Position numbers and translations under genes: made by a program. Positions 17,266-25,917 of a stretch of 64,000 nt of DNA are shown in pieces. Source of the DNA: Chitinophagales bacterium (GTDB lineage: Bacteria > Bacteroidota > Bacteroidia > Chitinophagales > Chitinophagaceae); contig JAATGJ010000123.1 in NCBI GenBank assembly GCA_015654695.1, positions 16,359-80,358 on the forward strand, given 5' to 3'. The first letter of the stretch is position 1. Every line of letters starts with the position of its first letter. The notes under the pieces are model-generated. The model saw only the letters and a list, made by a program, of their open reading frames with translations. It ran no database searches and was not told where the DNA came from.

Positions 17266-18430
17266 TATGGATTTCTCCTATATAATAAATGAACTGGCCG
17301 AAGAAAGGGAAAATTATTTCAATGCCGTCTCTCCCCCCATCATGCAGACGAGCAATTTCGTTTTTAAGAAAGTGGATGACCTGCGCAAAGCATTCGACAA
17401 TGAAATGGGTGGCTATCTCTATAGCCGCGGATTGAATCCTACCGTTGATATTCTCAGGAAAAAATTAGCGGCATTGGATGGGGCAGAAGATTGCCTGGTA
17501 TTTAATAATGGCGCCGCTGCCATCTTCGCAGGCATTTTTGCCAATGTAAAAGCAGGAGATCATATCGTATCAGTAAAAGCTCCTTATACATGGGTGCAAC
17601 GGATGTTTGATGTGATACTGCCACGCTTTGGCGTCAGCACTACTTATATTGACGGAACCAGTACCGGTAACTGGGAACAGGCAACCCGGAACAATACAAC
17701 ATTTTATTATCTCGAATCTCCGAACAGCTGGGATTTCGCTTTGCAGGATATAAAAGCTGTGGCGGCTTTTGCCAAAACAAAAAAGATCGTCACGTTAATT
17801 GATAATAGTTATTGTTCGCCGCTTCATCAAAGACCCATTGAAATGGGAATTGATATGGCGATGCAAACTGCTACAAAATATATTGGCGGGCACAGTGATA
17901 CATTAGGTGGTGTGCTCAGCGGTACTCATGAAATGATGAAAAAGATATTCAACAGCGAGTACCTGAATATCGGCAGCGGCATTCAACCTTTTAATGCCTG
18001 GTTATTGATACGTGGATTGCGAACCCTGTCTGCAAGAATTGACCGGATTACTAAGTCAACAGTCCAGGTTGTTCAATTTATAAAGCAACATCCCAAAGTT
18101 GAATCTGTCATTTTCCCGTTCGATGAATCTTTTCCTCAATACCAGTTAGCCAAACAGCAAATGACCGGCGCCTGCGGGCTGTTCACTTTTGTGTTGAGGA
18201 CAACGAAAATGGATTCCATTGTAGCGTTTTGCGAAAGCCTGCAGCATATCATGATGGCGGTAAGCTGGGGCGGACATGAAAGCCTTGTTATTCCAAAATG
18301 CGCTGGCATTCCACCCAAAGACTTTGATCCTGCCAACCGCGAACACCGGTATATAAGAATGTATGTGGGGCTGGAAGATCCGGGATATCTTATTGCTGAC
18401 CTGGAACAGGCGTTGAGTAAAATAATTTGA
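17258..18430 (+). CDS. PLP-dependent trans-sulfuration enzyme (cystathionine gamma-synthase/lyase or methionine gamma-lyase family)
   Basis: A 390-residue Cys/Met metabolism PLP enzyme of standard length. Lys207 in TATKYIGGHSDTLGG is the Schiff-base lysine; YSRGLNPTVDILRKKLAALDG near residues 46-66 carries the tetramer-partner Tyr/Arg phosphate-binding pair, and LIDNSYCSP holds the aspartate that pairs with the PLP ring nitrogen. It acts in the cytoplasm on cystathionine, homocysteine, cysteine or methionine; the sequence does not settle which. It is coupled to the amino-acid permease by an eight-base overlap. The next gene has its own promoter. Confidence 0.85.
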   Translation: MTDMDFSYIINELAEERENYFNAVSPPIMQTSNFVFKKVDDLRKAFDNEMGGYLYSRGLNPTVDILRKKLAALDGAEDCLVFNNGAAAIFAGIFANVKAGDHIVSVKAPYTWVQRMFDVILPRFGVSTTYIDGTSTGNWEQATRNNTTFYYLESPNSWDFALQDIKAVAAFAKTKKIVTLIDNSYCSPLHQRPIEMGIDMAMQTATKYIGGHSDTLGGVLSGTHEMMKKIFNSEYLNIGSGIQPFNAWLLIRGLRTLSARIDRITKSTVQVVQFIKQHPKVESVIFPFDESFPQYQLAKQQMTGACGLFTFVLRTTKMDSIVAFCESLQHIMMAVSWGGHESLVIPKCAGIPPKDFDPANREHRYIRMYVGLEDPGYLIADLEQALSKII

Positions 18431-18480
18431 AATTTAGTCCCCATTTATCAAAAATCATCATCATCCCGTTCCATTTCATT

Positions 18481-18489
18481 TATTTTTGC
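18481..18489 (+). promoter_or_regulatory. Bacteroidota -7 box for the TolC-family gene
   Basis: TATTTTTGC matches TAnnTTTG(C) and ends four bases before the ATG at 18493. Transcription would start on or beside the start codon, so the longer reading frame from 18427 cannot be the translated start. Confidence 0.55.
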
Positions 18490-18492
18490 CGC

Positions 18493-19944
18493 ATGAGGAT
18501 TCGAGCTGTAAAATTTTTCATTATTCTGTTGACGTTCACTGTTTCTTTTGTTCAGCCTGGAATGGCCCAGGCAGGAGAGAAGTGGGACCTTCAAAAATGT
18601 GTGGAGTATGCTCTTAAAAATAATATTTCTGTAAGGCAGGCTGACCTGCAGATTCGCTTTGCACAGTTAGAATTGCAGCAAAGCAAACTGGCACAGTATC
18701 CGGGAGCAAATTTCAGTACCAATGTTGGGTATAGCTCGGGCCGTAACCAGGATCCGACAACGTTCAGCCTGATCACTACCGGCTATATGTTCAATAATAC
18801 TACGCTACAGGCCAGTGTTGATCTTTTTAACTGGTTTACTAAAAAGAATACTATCGCCGTTAAAGACTTAAATGTAAAGGCAACCGAAGCGGGACTTGAA
18901 AAAGCGAAAAATGATATTGCATTGAATGTGGCCGTAGCGTATTTGCAGGTATTGCTGGCGAAAGAACAAATAAAACTGGCGGAAGCACAGATAGCATTAA
19001 CGCGATCACAGTATGAAAGTACCCGGAAACAGGTGGATGCGGGTAAACTTCCTGAATTGAATGCAGCCAACCTGGAAGCAGTTTTGGCAAGCGATAGTTC
19101 CAGCCTTATAAGTGCAGAGATTTCTGCCAATCAATTATTATTACAAATGAAGGCCCTGCTAAACCTGGATGCAGCGGTACCATTCGATATAGTGACACCG
19201 CCAGTTGACCTGATACCTATAGAGAATCTTGCTGATCTGCAACCCGATGCAGTCTATACTTTGGCGACAGCGAATATGCCCCAGCAAAAAGCAGATGAGT
19301 TCAATTTAAAAGCGGCATTAAAATCGGTAGAGGTAGCGAGAGGTTATATGTATCCCACTCTTTCTTTGTTTGGTAGTCTTGGCAGTTCCTATAATAATAA
19401 GGCCAGGGAAGTCACATCTAAAACACAGGTAAATGCGCCGCTTGGATCAGTAACGGTGGGCGGTACGCCTTACCAGGTTTTTCCTTTGTCGCCGTTTGAT
19501 ATATTTACTTATGGCAGAATGGGATATTTTGACCAGGTTAATCAGAACTTTCGCCAGTCGGTTGGATTAAGTTTGAGTGTGCCCATTCTTAATGGTGGTA
19601 GTTTGCGGACAGCCTGGCAACGTTCAAAGCTGAGTGTAAGACAGGTGGAATTAACAAAAGAGCAGAATAGCTTTACCCTGAAACAGGATATATATAAAGC
19701 CTACTATGATGCAGTAGCAGCAGTGCAGAAATTCAATGCTGATAACAAGACGGTAGAGTCTTCTCAAAAGGCTTTCGATTTTGCGACGAAAAGATATGAC
19801 CTGGGTTTATTGTCAACCTATGATCTGATCACCACGCAAACAAGCCTGGCACAGGCAAAAAGCCGTCGTTTGTATTCACAGTATGATTATGTTTTCAAAA
19901 TGAAATTGCTGGAGTTTTATAAAGGGCAGGGGTTGAAGTTGTGA
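18493..19944 (+). CDS. TolC family outer-membrane efflux channel
   Basis: A 483-residue outer-membrane channel: signal peptide MRIRAVKFFIILLTFTVSFV...GMAQA, then WDLQKCVEYALKNNISVRQA, the usual opening of Bacteroidota OEP proteins, two long alpha-helical repeats (rich in EKAKNDIALNVAVAYLQVLLAKEQ and its second-half equivalent AYYDAVAAVQKFNADNKTVE), each with beta strands between. It exports solutes or proteins together with a periplasmic adaptor and an inner-membrane pump. The adaptor follows at 20194; no pump gene is next to them. Start chosen from the -7 box and the signal peptide. Confidence 0.88.
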   Translation: MRIRAVKFFIILLTFTVSFVQPGMAQAGEKWDLQKCVEYALKNNISVRQADLQIRFAQLELQQSKLAQYPGANFSTNVGYSSGRNQDPTTFSLITTGYMFNNTTLQASVDLFNWFTKKNTIAVKDLNVKATEAGLEKAKNDIALNVAVAYLQVLLAKEQIKLAEAQIALTRSQYESTRKQVDAGKLPELNAANLEAVLASDSSSLISAEISANQLLLQMKALLNLDAAVPFDIVTPPVDLIPIENLADLQPDAVYTLATANMPQQKADEFNLKAALKSVEVARGYMYPTLSLFGSLGSSYNNKAREVTSKTQVNAPLGSVTVGGTPYQVFPLSPFDIFTYGRMGYFDQVNQNFRQSVGLSLSVPILNGGSLRTAWQRSKLSVRQVELTKEQNSFTLKQDIYKAYYDAVAAVQKFNADNKTVESSQKAFDFATKRYDLGLLSTYDLITTQTSLAQAKSRRLYSQYDYVFKMKLLEFYKGQGLKL

Positions 19945-20160
19945 ATAGTGAATGGTGAATAGATCCCCGCTTTCCGGAGATTCAGATAATTGTCAGCATT
20001 TTCGAAGGTGGCGGATAAAGAGCTGAAGTTGATAGCCTGTCCGAACTTGATTCGGGATGGTAGTTATAATTGTTGATGAAAGTGATGCAGTACCGCCTCC
20101 TCTATCCGGAGCTTGACGAAGGATGGGAGGAGGATGGGAGGTGAGGCCGAACAACGAACA
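19942..20160. repeat. Repeat-rich intergenic stretch between the TolC and HlyD genes
   Basis: It begins with a short direct repeat built on gtgaatagtgaatggtgaat, then shows a palindrome ccgaacttgattcgg near 20041 and a block gcctcctctatccgg...ggatgggaggagg near 20095-20130 that can fold on itself. These look like dispersed repeats; no gene is seen in the gap. Confidence 0.5.
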
Positions 20161-20193
20161 GAACGCTGGTAACAAAAATAAAATTATAGTTAC

Positions 20194-21564
20194 ATGAACA
20201 AGACAGTTAAATGGATACTGATCGTATTAGTGATAGTGATCGCAGGTTTCTTTATTCTTAATTTATTAACCGGGCAGGATAAAAGTATAAAAGTATCAGA
20301 TGAGAAAGTAGTGAAACGAACGATTATTGAAACAGTGACAGCCAGTGGCAATATTTACCCTGAAGTGGAAGTAAAGATCAGCCCGGATATCTCTGGTGAG
20401 ATCACTGAATTGAATTTTGAAGAAGGAGATAGCGTAAAAAAAGGGCAGGTGCTGGCCCGCATTTTTGCGGATATCTATTCATTGCAGCGGGATGAAGCAG
20501 CGTCAAGAGTAAATCAGTCGCAGGCTACTGTAGCCAACAGCAATGCGGCTATTGAGGCATTAAAAGCTTCACTTGAACAGGCTCAGCAGGGTTATGACAG
20601 AAATAAATCATTGTTTGATCAAAAGGTGATTTCAAAATCAGAGCTGGAGATGTTTGAAACTTCCCTGCGTTCAGCACAGGCCAATTATAATGCGGCCAAA
20701 GAAAATATCAGGAGCCTGCAGGCGGGTGTTCAGTCTTCACAAACAGGCCTGACGAAAGCGAATAAGGACCTGAGCAGAACAACGTTGATAGCACCGATGG
20801 ATGGGGTGATATCATCATTGAAGGTAAAAAAAGGGGAAAGAGTAGCGGGGAACAGTTTTAATGTAGGTACAGAGATGATGACAGTAGCTGATATGAGCGT
20901 ACTGGAAGTAAGGGTGGACGTTGGTGAGAATGATATTGTAAAAGTTAATATCGGTGATTCCGCGGATGTAAAAGTGGATGCCTATAATAACCGCAGGTTT
21001 AAAGGAATAGTGACACGTATCGCCAGCAGTACAAAGTCTTCTGCTATTTCTTCAGCTACGTCTAATGACGTTACTAATTACGAGGTACGCATAAGACTGG
21101 ACAACGAATATTACAAAGACCTGGTGGATCCGGCAAGACCAAAAAAGATCCCGTTTCGCCCGGGTATGAACGCCAGCGCTGATATTAAGACCAAGCGGCA
21201 TGATAATGTATTGTCGGTGCCCATTACCTCGGTAAATGCGAGAGTAAAAGGAAGCGATAAAAGTATGGCCGACAGGAAAAAGGAAGAAAAGGATAAAAAA
21301 CCTGATGATAATAATATGACAGACGACAGCCAGGCGTTGGCCAGTGATGAACTGGAAGAAGTGGTTTTTGTATTGCAAAAAGACGGAACGGTAAAAAAAG
21401 CGGTAGTACAGTCAGGTATCCAGGACATCAATTACATTGAAATACTCAGCGGTTTGAAAGAAGGGGATGAAGTGATCTCGGGGCCGTATGAAGCCATCAG
21501 CCAGAAATTAAAAGATGGCATGAAAGTGAAAGTAGTGCCGAAAGAAGATTTGTTTAAAAAGTAA
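20194..21564 (+). CDS. HlyD/MacA-type periplasmic adaptor subunit of an efflux pump
   Basis: A 456-residue membrane-fusion protein: one N-terminal membrane helix (WILIVLVIVIAGFFILNLL), a first half-lipoyl domain (GEITELNFEEGDSVKKGQVLARI), a coiled-coil hairpin (about 95-185), the second half-lipoyl (APMDGVISSLKVKKGERVAG), and beta-barrel domains with GMNASADIKTKR and a C-terminal membrane-proximal domain (about 395-456). An acidic/basic insert, SMADRKKEEKDKKPDDNN, lies at about 355-375. It would link an ABC or RND pump to the TolC channel encoded upstream. No pump follows: a terminator and gpsA come next, so the pump must be elsewhere. Confidence 0.88.
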   Translation: MNKTVKWILIVLVIVIAGFFILNLLTGQDKSIKVSDEKVVKRTIIETVTASGNIYPEVEVKISPDISGEITELNFEEGDSVKKGQVLARIFADIYSLQRDEAASRVNQSQATVANSNAAIEALKASLEQAQQGYDRNKSLFDQKVISKSELEMFETSLRSAQANYNAAKENIRSLQAGVQSSQTGLTKANKDLSRTTLIAPMDGVISSLKVKKGERVAGNSFNVGTEMMTVADMSVLEVRVDVGENDIVKVNIGDSADVKVDAYNNRRFKGIVTRIASSTKSSAISSATSNDVTNYEVRIRLDNEYYKDLVDPARPKKIPFRPGMNASADIKTKRHDNVLSVPITSVNARVKGSDKSMADRKKEEKDKKPDDNNMTDDSQALASDELEEVVFVLQKDGTVKKAVVQSGIQDINYIEILSGLKEGDEVISGPYEAISQKLKDGMKVKVVPKEDLFKK

Positions 21565-21602
21565 TGATCCCTGCGTAAAGGATTTAATTGAACATATTGA
21601 CT

Positions 21603-21634
21603 AGAAAGCCCGGTATTCACCGGGTTTTCTTTTG
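21603..21634 (+). terminator. Terminator after the HlyD adaptor gene
   Basis: agaaagcccggt/accgggttttct form a 12-bp stem with one G-T pair and an attc loop, followed by tttt. It lies 38 bp after the stop. Confidence 0.85.
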
Positions 21635-21696
21635 TGGAGTAGTTTGATCCTTTACTACCTTTATTAATTATTATTCAATCCACGTAATCAACGGTT

Positions 21697-22734
21697 ATGG
21701 TTTTTGGAATTATTGGAGGTGGGAGCTGGGCTACAGCATTGGCTAAAATTCTTACGGATAGAGATCATGCTATCAGTTGGTGGATACGCAATGAAGAAAC
21801 CGTGCAATATATACGGCAACGGCATCATAACCCGCATTACCTCAGCTCTGTTAATTTCGATGTCTCTTTGCTGGCTATATCTTCAGACATTAAGAAAGTA
21901 GTTGCTGGCGCTGATGTACTGATCATCGCTGTTCCGTCTGCGTACATTGAGTCAAGCATTGAACATTTAACGCCGGAAGACTGGAAAAACAAAAAAATCG
22001 TTTCGGCCATCAAGGGACTTTTGCCCAAACAGGATATTTTACTGAACTATTATTTGCAGCAACAATTTGCTGTGCCACTGGAAAATTATTTTGCCATCCT
22101 GGGTCCCTGTCATGCGGAGGAAGTAGCGGCTGAAAAGCTTTCTTATCTTACTATTTCAGGCGTTGATATCACAGCAGCTTCTGTAATCGCTTCTCATTTT
22201 ACCAATGATTATGTTAATACCATTGTCAATCCTGATATACTTGGTGTGCAATATGCGGCCGTACTGAAGAATATTTATGCATTAGGTGCTGGTATTGCAC
22301 ATGGCCTCGATTACGGAGATAATTTCTTAAGCGTTTATATTGCCAATGCTGCTGATGAGATGGCCAGTTTTTTAAAAAAATCCGGGGCTGTACATATAGT
22401 AGTTGGAGAGCATGACGGTGAAGACCCTGTCACACATCGCAAAACACCTAACTATGCTGCTTCAGTTTATCTCGGAGACCTCCTGGTAACCTGTTATTCG
22501 CTGTATAGCCGCAACCGCACGTTCGGAAATATGATCGGAAAAGGCTATTCAGTAAAAGCGGCGCAGTTGGAACTTAATATGGTGGCGGAAGGATACAATG
22601 CATCCAAATGTATCTACAATATCAACCGTTCTATTGAAGCCCCCATGCCTATTGCGGAAACGGTATATAAAATAGTATGGGAAAATGTTAAAGCCTCTGC
22701 AGGATTTAAACGCATAGAGCAGGTATTGGTCTGA
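21697..22734 (+). CDS. gpsA: Glycerol-3-phosphate dehydrogenase (NAD(P)+)
   Basis: Reduces dihydroxyacetone phosphate to sn-glycerol 3-phosphate, the backbone for phospholipids. The 345-residue protein has the N-terminal Rossmann motif GIIGGGSWATALAKIL (GxGxxA type), the GPCHAEEVA motif (usual GPSFAxEV, with His for Phe), and the C-terminal domain with the catalytic lysine in LKNIYALGAGIAHGLDYGDN. Length fits the family. It lies between the HlyD terminator and a short gap that leads to the convergent hemW gene. The C-terminal part is slightly longer than the E. coli enzyme but otherwise ordinary. Confidence 0.92.
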   Translation: MVFGIIGGGSWATALAKILTDRDHAISWWIRNEETVQYIRQRHHNPHYLSSVNFDVSLLAISSDIKKVVAGADVLIIAVPSAYIESSIEHLTPEDWKNKKIVSAIKGLLPKQDILLNYYLQQQFAVPLENYFAILGPCHAEEVAAEKLSYLTISGVDITAASVIASHFTNDYVNTIVNPDILGVQYAAVLKNIYALGAGIAHGLDYGDNFLSVYIANAADEMASFLKKSGAVHIVVGEHDGEDPVTHRKTPNYAASVYLGDLLVTCYSLYSRNRTFGNMIGKGYSVKAAQLELNMVAEGYNASKCIYNINRSIEAPMPIAETVYKIVWENVKASAGFKRIEQVLV

Positions 22735-22784
22735 ATAGTGTGTAAGTGATAAGGAGAAAATGATAATGTATAAAAATTCAGGCC

Positions 22785-22901
22785 ATGCCTTTATCGTACA
22801 ATGGATTTGGACCCGCAGCTATCTTAATCATGCTGCTTTGCCTCGTGATATCCGGGGCGTATAAAAAATATAAACAACGTCAACACCAGGTCAGGAGATA
22901 A
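22785..22901 (+). CDS. Possible 38-residue single-pass membrane peptide
   Basis: An ATG at 22785 opens 38 codons ending in TAA: MPLSYNGFGPAAILIMLLC, then LVISGAYKKYKQRQHQVRR. One hydrophobic helix (AAILIMLLCLVISGA) is followed by a very basic tail, the shape of a small inner-membrane peptide with its tail in the cytoplasm. It fills most of the gap between gpsA and hemW and its last 11 bases overlap the 3' end of convergent hemW. No strong ribosome site is seen just upstream, and another frame from 22760 is also open, so this remains a candidate. Confidence 0.35.
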   Translation: MPLSYNGFGPAAILIMLLCLVISGAYKKYKQRQHQVRR

Positions 22902-24003
22902 AAAGATTGGCTGCAATTCCATCAGCCAGCAGCTTTCCTTCTTTTGTTAATATCAGGTAATTGCTTTCCTGTTTCATTGATCCATAGTTGATATATTTTT
23001 CCGCCTTCTCAACCAGTTTATCACTAATTCCTTTTTCAATTTTATCCATGTCTAATCCTTCGCTGGTGCGAAGTGATGTCATGATATACTCATTTATTTT
23101 TTGAACAGGGGTAAGAGTTTCTTTTTCAAACGGGACTATTCCTTTCCCAATAGATTCGATATAAATAGTATTATTTGAAACGTTCCACTGCCGGCTGTTG
23201 CCATCAAATGAATGAGCCGAAGGGCCGAGACCCAAGTATTTTTTTCCCTGCCAGTACGATGAATTGTGACCGCTTCGAAACCCGGGTTTGGCAAAATTGG
23301 AAATTTCATAGTGTTCATAGCCTGCTTCTTCCAGCCATTGCATGAGTAATAAAAATTGTTCCGATTGCTTATCCGGGTTCACATCCTGCGCTTTTCCCTG
23401 GCTGATCATTTTTTGCAAAGGAGTTTTAGGCTCTACGGTTAATGCATAGCAGGAGAGATGCGGAATATTGAAAGAAATAGCTGTTTCTACATTATGCTTC
23501 CATTTTTCATTGGTCAGCCCGGGTGTTCCATAAATAAGATCAATAGTGATATTAGTAAAATATTGCGTGGCTAATTGCAAATTGACCATTGCCTGTTCCC
23601 CCGTATGCGCCCTGTTCATCCATTGCAGGTCTTCTTCAAAAAAACTTTGTACGCCGATGCTAAGACGATTGATCCCGGTTTCTTTCCAACTGATTAATTT
23701 TTCTTCATTGATATCGTCCGGGTTTGTTTCCAATGTGAGTTCTGCATTTTCAGCAACAACATAAACAGCTCTGATCTTCTCAACCAGCGAACGTATGTCT
23801 GAAATGTCCAGCAAGCTTGGGGTTCCGCCACCCAAATAAATAGTTCCGACCGTTTCTTTGCCTAAATATTCCTGCTGAATCTCTATTTCCTTCAATAAAG
23901 CAGCTACGAGTTCGTTTTTATGTCTTAATGAAGTAGCAAAATGAAAATTGCAATAATGACAGGCCTGTTTGCAAAAAGGGATATGAATATAAATACCGGC
24001 CAA
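22891..24003 (-). CDS. hemW: Radical SAM haem chaperone HemW
   Basis: A 370-residue coproporphyrinogen-oxidase-like radical SAM protein. CKQACHYC at residues 11-18 is the CxxxCxxC cluster motif, followed by the YLGGGTPSLL SAM-binding glycine motif and the C-terminal HemW domain (KYLGLGPSAHSF). HemW proteins bind haem and deliver it to respiratory enzymes; they lack coproporphyrinogen oxidase activity. The start is TTG at 24003: an in-frame TAA lies five codons upstream, no ATG is available, and the protein begins MAGIYIHIPFC as in relatives. It is divergent from the Omp85-like gene. Confidence 0.92.
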   Translation of the reverse strand: MAGIYIHIPFCKQACHYCNFHFATSLRHKNELVAALLKEIEIQQEYLGKETVGTIYLGGGTPSLLDISDIRSLVEKIRAVYVVAENAELTLETNPDDINEEKLISWKETGINRLSIGVQSFFEEDLQWMNRAHTGEQAMVNLQLATQYFTNITIDLIYGTPGLTNEKWKHNVETAISFNIPHLSCYALTVEPKTPLQKMISQGKAQDVNPDKQSEQFLLLMQWLEEAGYEHYEISNFAKPGFRSGHNSSYWQGKKYLGLGPSAHSFDGNSRQWNVSNNTIYIESIGKGIVPFEKETLTPVQKINEYIMTSLRTSEGLDMDKIEKGISDKLVEKAEKYINYGSMKQESNYLILTKEGKLLADGIAANLFIS

Positions 24004-24074
24004 CGGGTTTGTGATTTAATGAATATTTTTAACCTGCTTTCCTTTTTAGAAAGGAGATGCCAGGATTAAGGCCT

Positions 24075-25877
24075 ATGTCAAAACTAAGACTGCAAATATC
24101 GGTTCTTGTAAGCTTGTTGCTGCATTTTCATTTACCAGCGCAAAGCAATTATATGCTTCATATCCGTGGTGCAGATAAGGATTCTGCCTTCCTCATTGAT
24201 AACCTGGGCATTCCTGCTTCATTTGTTACCCGCACTGCCTGTGTGGAATATATTAACCAACTGCCGGCTGTTCTCCGCACAAAAGGATATGTTACAGCAT
24301 CTCTTGATAGTGTCCATTTCGATTCTTCTTTCGCTAAAGTTGTATTATTTACCGGTGATATATATCAATGGGCGCAAATAGACGCTGCACAGGTTGACAT
24401 AGCTATATTACAAGCTGTCGGCTGGCGTGAAAAAATGTTTAATGAAAAACCCATGGATTTTGAACAGGTGCAGCTATGGCAGGACAGGATGTTGAATTAC
24501 CTGGAAAATAATGGGTATCCTTTTGCCAAAGTTTACCTCGATAGCCTGCAGATGGATAAGGAAAAAGTGTGGGCTAAATTAAAAGTCAATAAGGGACCAA
24601 GATATAAGATTGACAGTATAAGAATCCAGGGCAATGCAAAGATTTCCAATGACTATTTACAACGGTACCTGGATATACGTAACGGGAGCATTTTTAGCAA
24701 AGAGAAGCTCGTTCGTATCAGTAAACGGATGAGAGAACTTTCTTATGTGGAAGAAGAGCGTCCTTCAAAATTAATATGGCTGGGCAGTGGCTCCATACTT
24801 GAAATGTACCTGAAACAGAAACGCAGCAGCCAGGTGAATGTATTGGTCGGGTTTTTGCCTAATAACGATCAGCTTTCATCCAAAAAAATACTGATAACCG
24901 GCGAAGCGAATATTAACCTGAAGAATGCACTTGGCGCAGGTGAAACAATCGGCCTGAACTGGCAGCAGCTACAGGTAAAGTCTCCACGATTAAATATTCT
25001 TTACCAGCATCCTTATTTGTTTAATTCGCCCGTGGGTCTTGATTTTGCCTTCGATATGTTTAGAAAAGACAGCACTTTCCTGAATGTAAACCTGCAACTG
25101 GGTGCACAATATATATTGAACATTCACCAGTCCGGAAAGCTGTTCATACAACGGTTTCAAACTATTGTCAATGGAGTAAATGCCAATTACATTTTGCAAA
25201 ACCGGCAATTGCCGGATGAAGCAGATGTGAGCTCATTTAACCTTGGGCTGGATTATGAATTCAATAATACCAATTATCGCCTTAATCCTACAACAGGGAA
25301 TGAATTGCGCATCATTACATCAGCGGGAACTAAAAAGCTAAAGAAGAATACACAAATACTGGAACTAAAAGACCCAGGTGATCCGGGTTTTGATTTTGAC
25401 AGGTTGTATGATACCGTAAAGCTTAAAACCTATCAGTTCAGGATAAAAGCGACGGCAGCAAAGTATTTTCCGCTGGGCAGGCAAAATAAAAGCACGGTCA
25501 AAACAGCCGTAAATGCGGGTTTTTTTCAAAGTGGCAATGTATTCCGGAATGAATTATTTCAGATCGGGGGGTACAAAACGTTACGGGGATTTGACGAGGA
25601 GAGCCAGTATCTTTCTCAATTTGCCATTGCTACTATTGAATACAGGCTTTTACTGGATCAGAATTCATTTTTCTATGTACTGGCTGATGGCGGATGGGGA
25701 AGAAATAACAGCCAGAATATAAATGTCAATTATACTTATCTCGGAACAGGTATCGGTTTGGCTTTTGATGTGAAGGCAGGGATTTTTAATCTTGCCTGGG
25801 CCGTAGGTAAAAGAAATGATACAAAGTTTAATTTGCGGCAGTCAAAAATCCACATAGGGTTTGTAAGTTATTTTTAA
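24075..25877 (+). CDS. Omp85 superfamily outer-membrane protein (BamA/TamA-like)
   Basis: About 600 residues: signal peptide MSKLRLQISVLVSLLLHFHL (ending near LPAQS), POTRA-like segments (about 100-220, e.g. GPRYKIDSIRIQGNAKISND) and a C-terminal barrel. The barrel contains GGYKTLRGFDEESQY, the L6 RGF motif of Omp85 proteins, and ends in IHIGFVSYF with the terminal aromatic residue. The family inserts or exports outer-membrane proteins; with one clear POTRA domain and this length it is TamA- or FhaC-like rather than BamA itself. An ATG six codons upstream (24057) preceded by aaggag is an alternative start. No partner gene is adjacent. Confidence 0.8.
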   Translation: MSKLRLQISVLVSLLLHFHLPAQSNYMLHIRGADKDSAFLIDNLGIPASFVTRTACVEYINQLPAVLRTKGYVTASLDSVHFDSSFAKVVLFTGDIYQWAQIDAAQVDIAILQAVGWREKMFNEKPMDFEQVQLWQDRMLNYLENNGYPFAKVYLDSLQMDKEKVWAKLKVNKGPRYKIDSIRIQGNAKISNDYLQRYLDIRNGSIFSKEKLVRISKRMRELSYVEEERPSKLIWLGSGSILEMYLKQKRSSQVNVLVGFLPNNDQLSSKKILITGEANINLKNALGAGETIGLNWQQLQVKSPRLNILYQHPYLFNSPVGLDFAFDMFRKDSTFLNVNLQLGAQYILNIHQSGKLFIQRFQTIVNGVNANYILQNRQLPDEADVSSFNLGLDYEFNNTNYRLNPTTGNELRIITSAGTKKLKKNTQILELKDPGDPGFDFDRLYDTVKLKTYQFRIKATAAKYFPLGRQNKSTVKTAVNAGFFQSGNVFRNELFQIGGYKTLRGFDEESQYLSQFAIATIEYRLLLDQNSFFYVLADGGWGRNNSQNINVNYTYLGTGIGLAFDVKAGIFNLAWAVGKRNDTKFNLRQSKIHIGFVSYF

Positions 25878-25917
25878 TTTCAGTTGTTCTTTCTAATTTG
25901 CCACCGCTATTAATACC

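Noticed and set aside
18427..18492. Upstream extension of the TolC gene
   Set aside because: It overlaps the previous stop and lies before and over the -7 box; the signal peptide begins at 18493.
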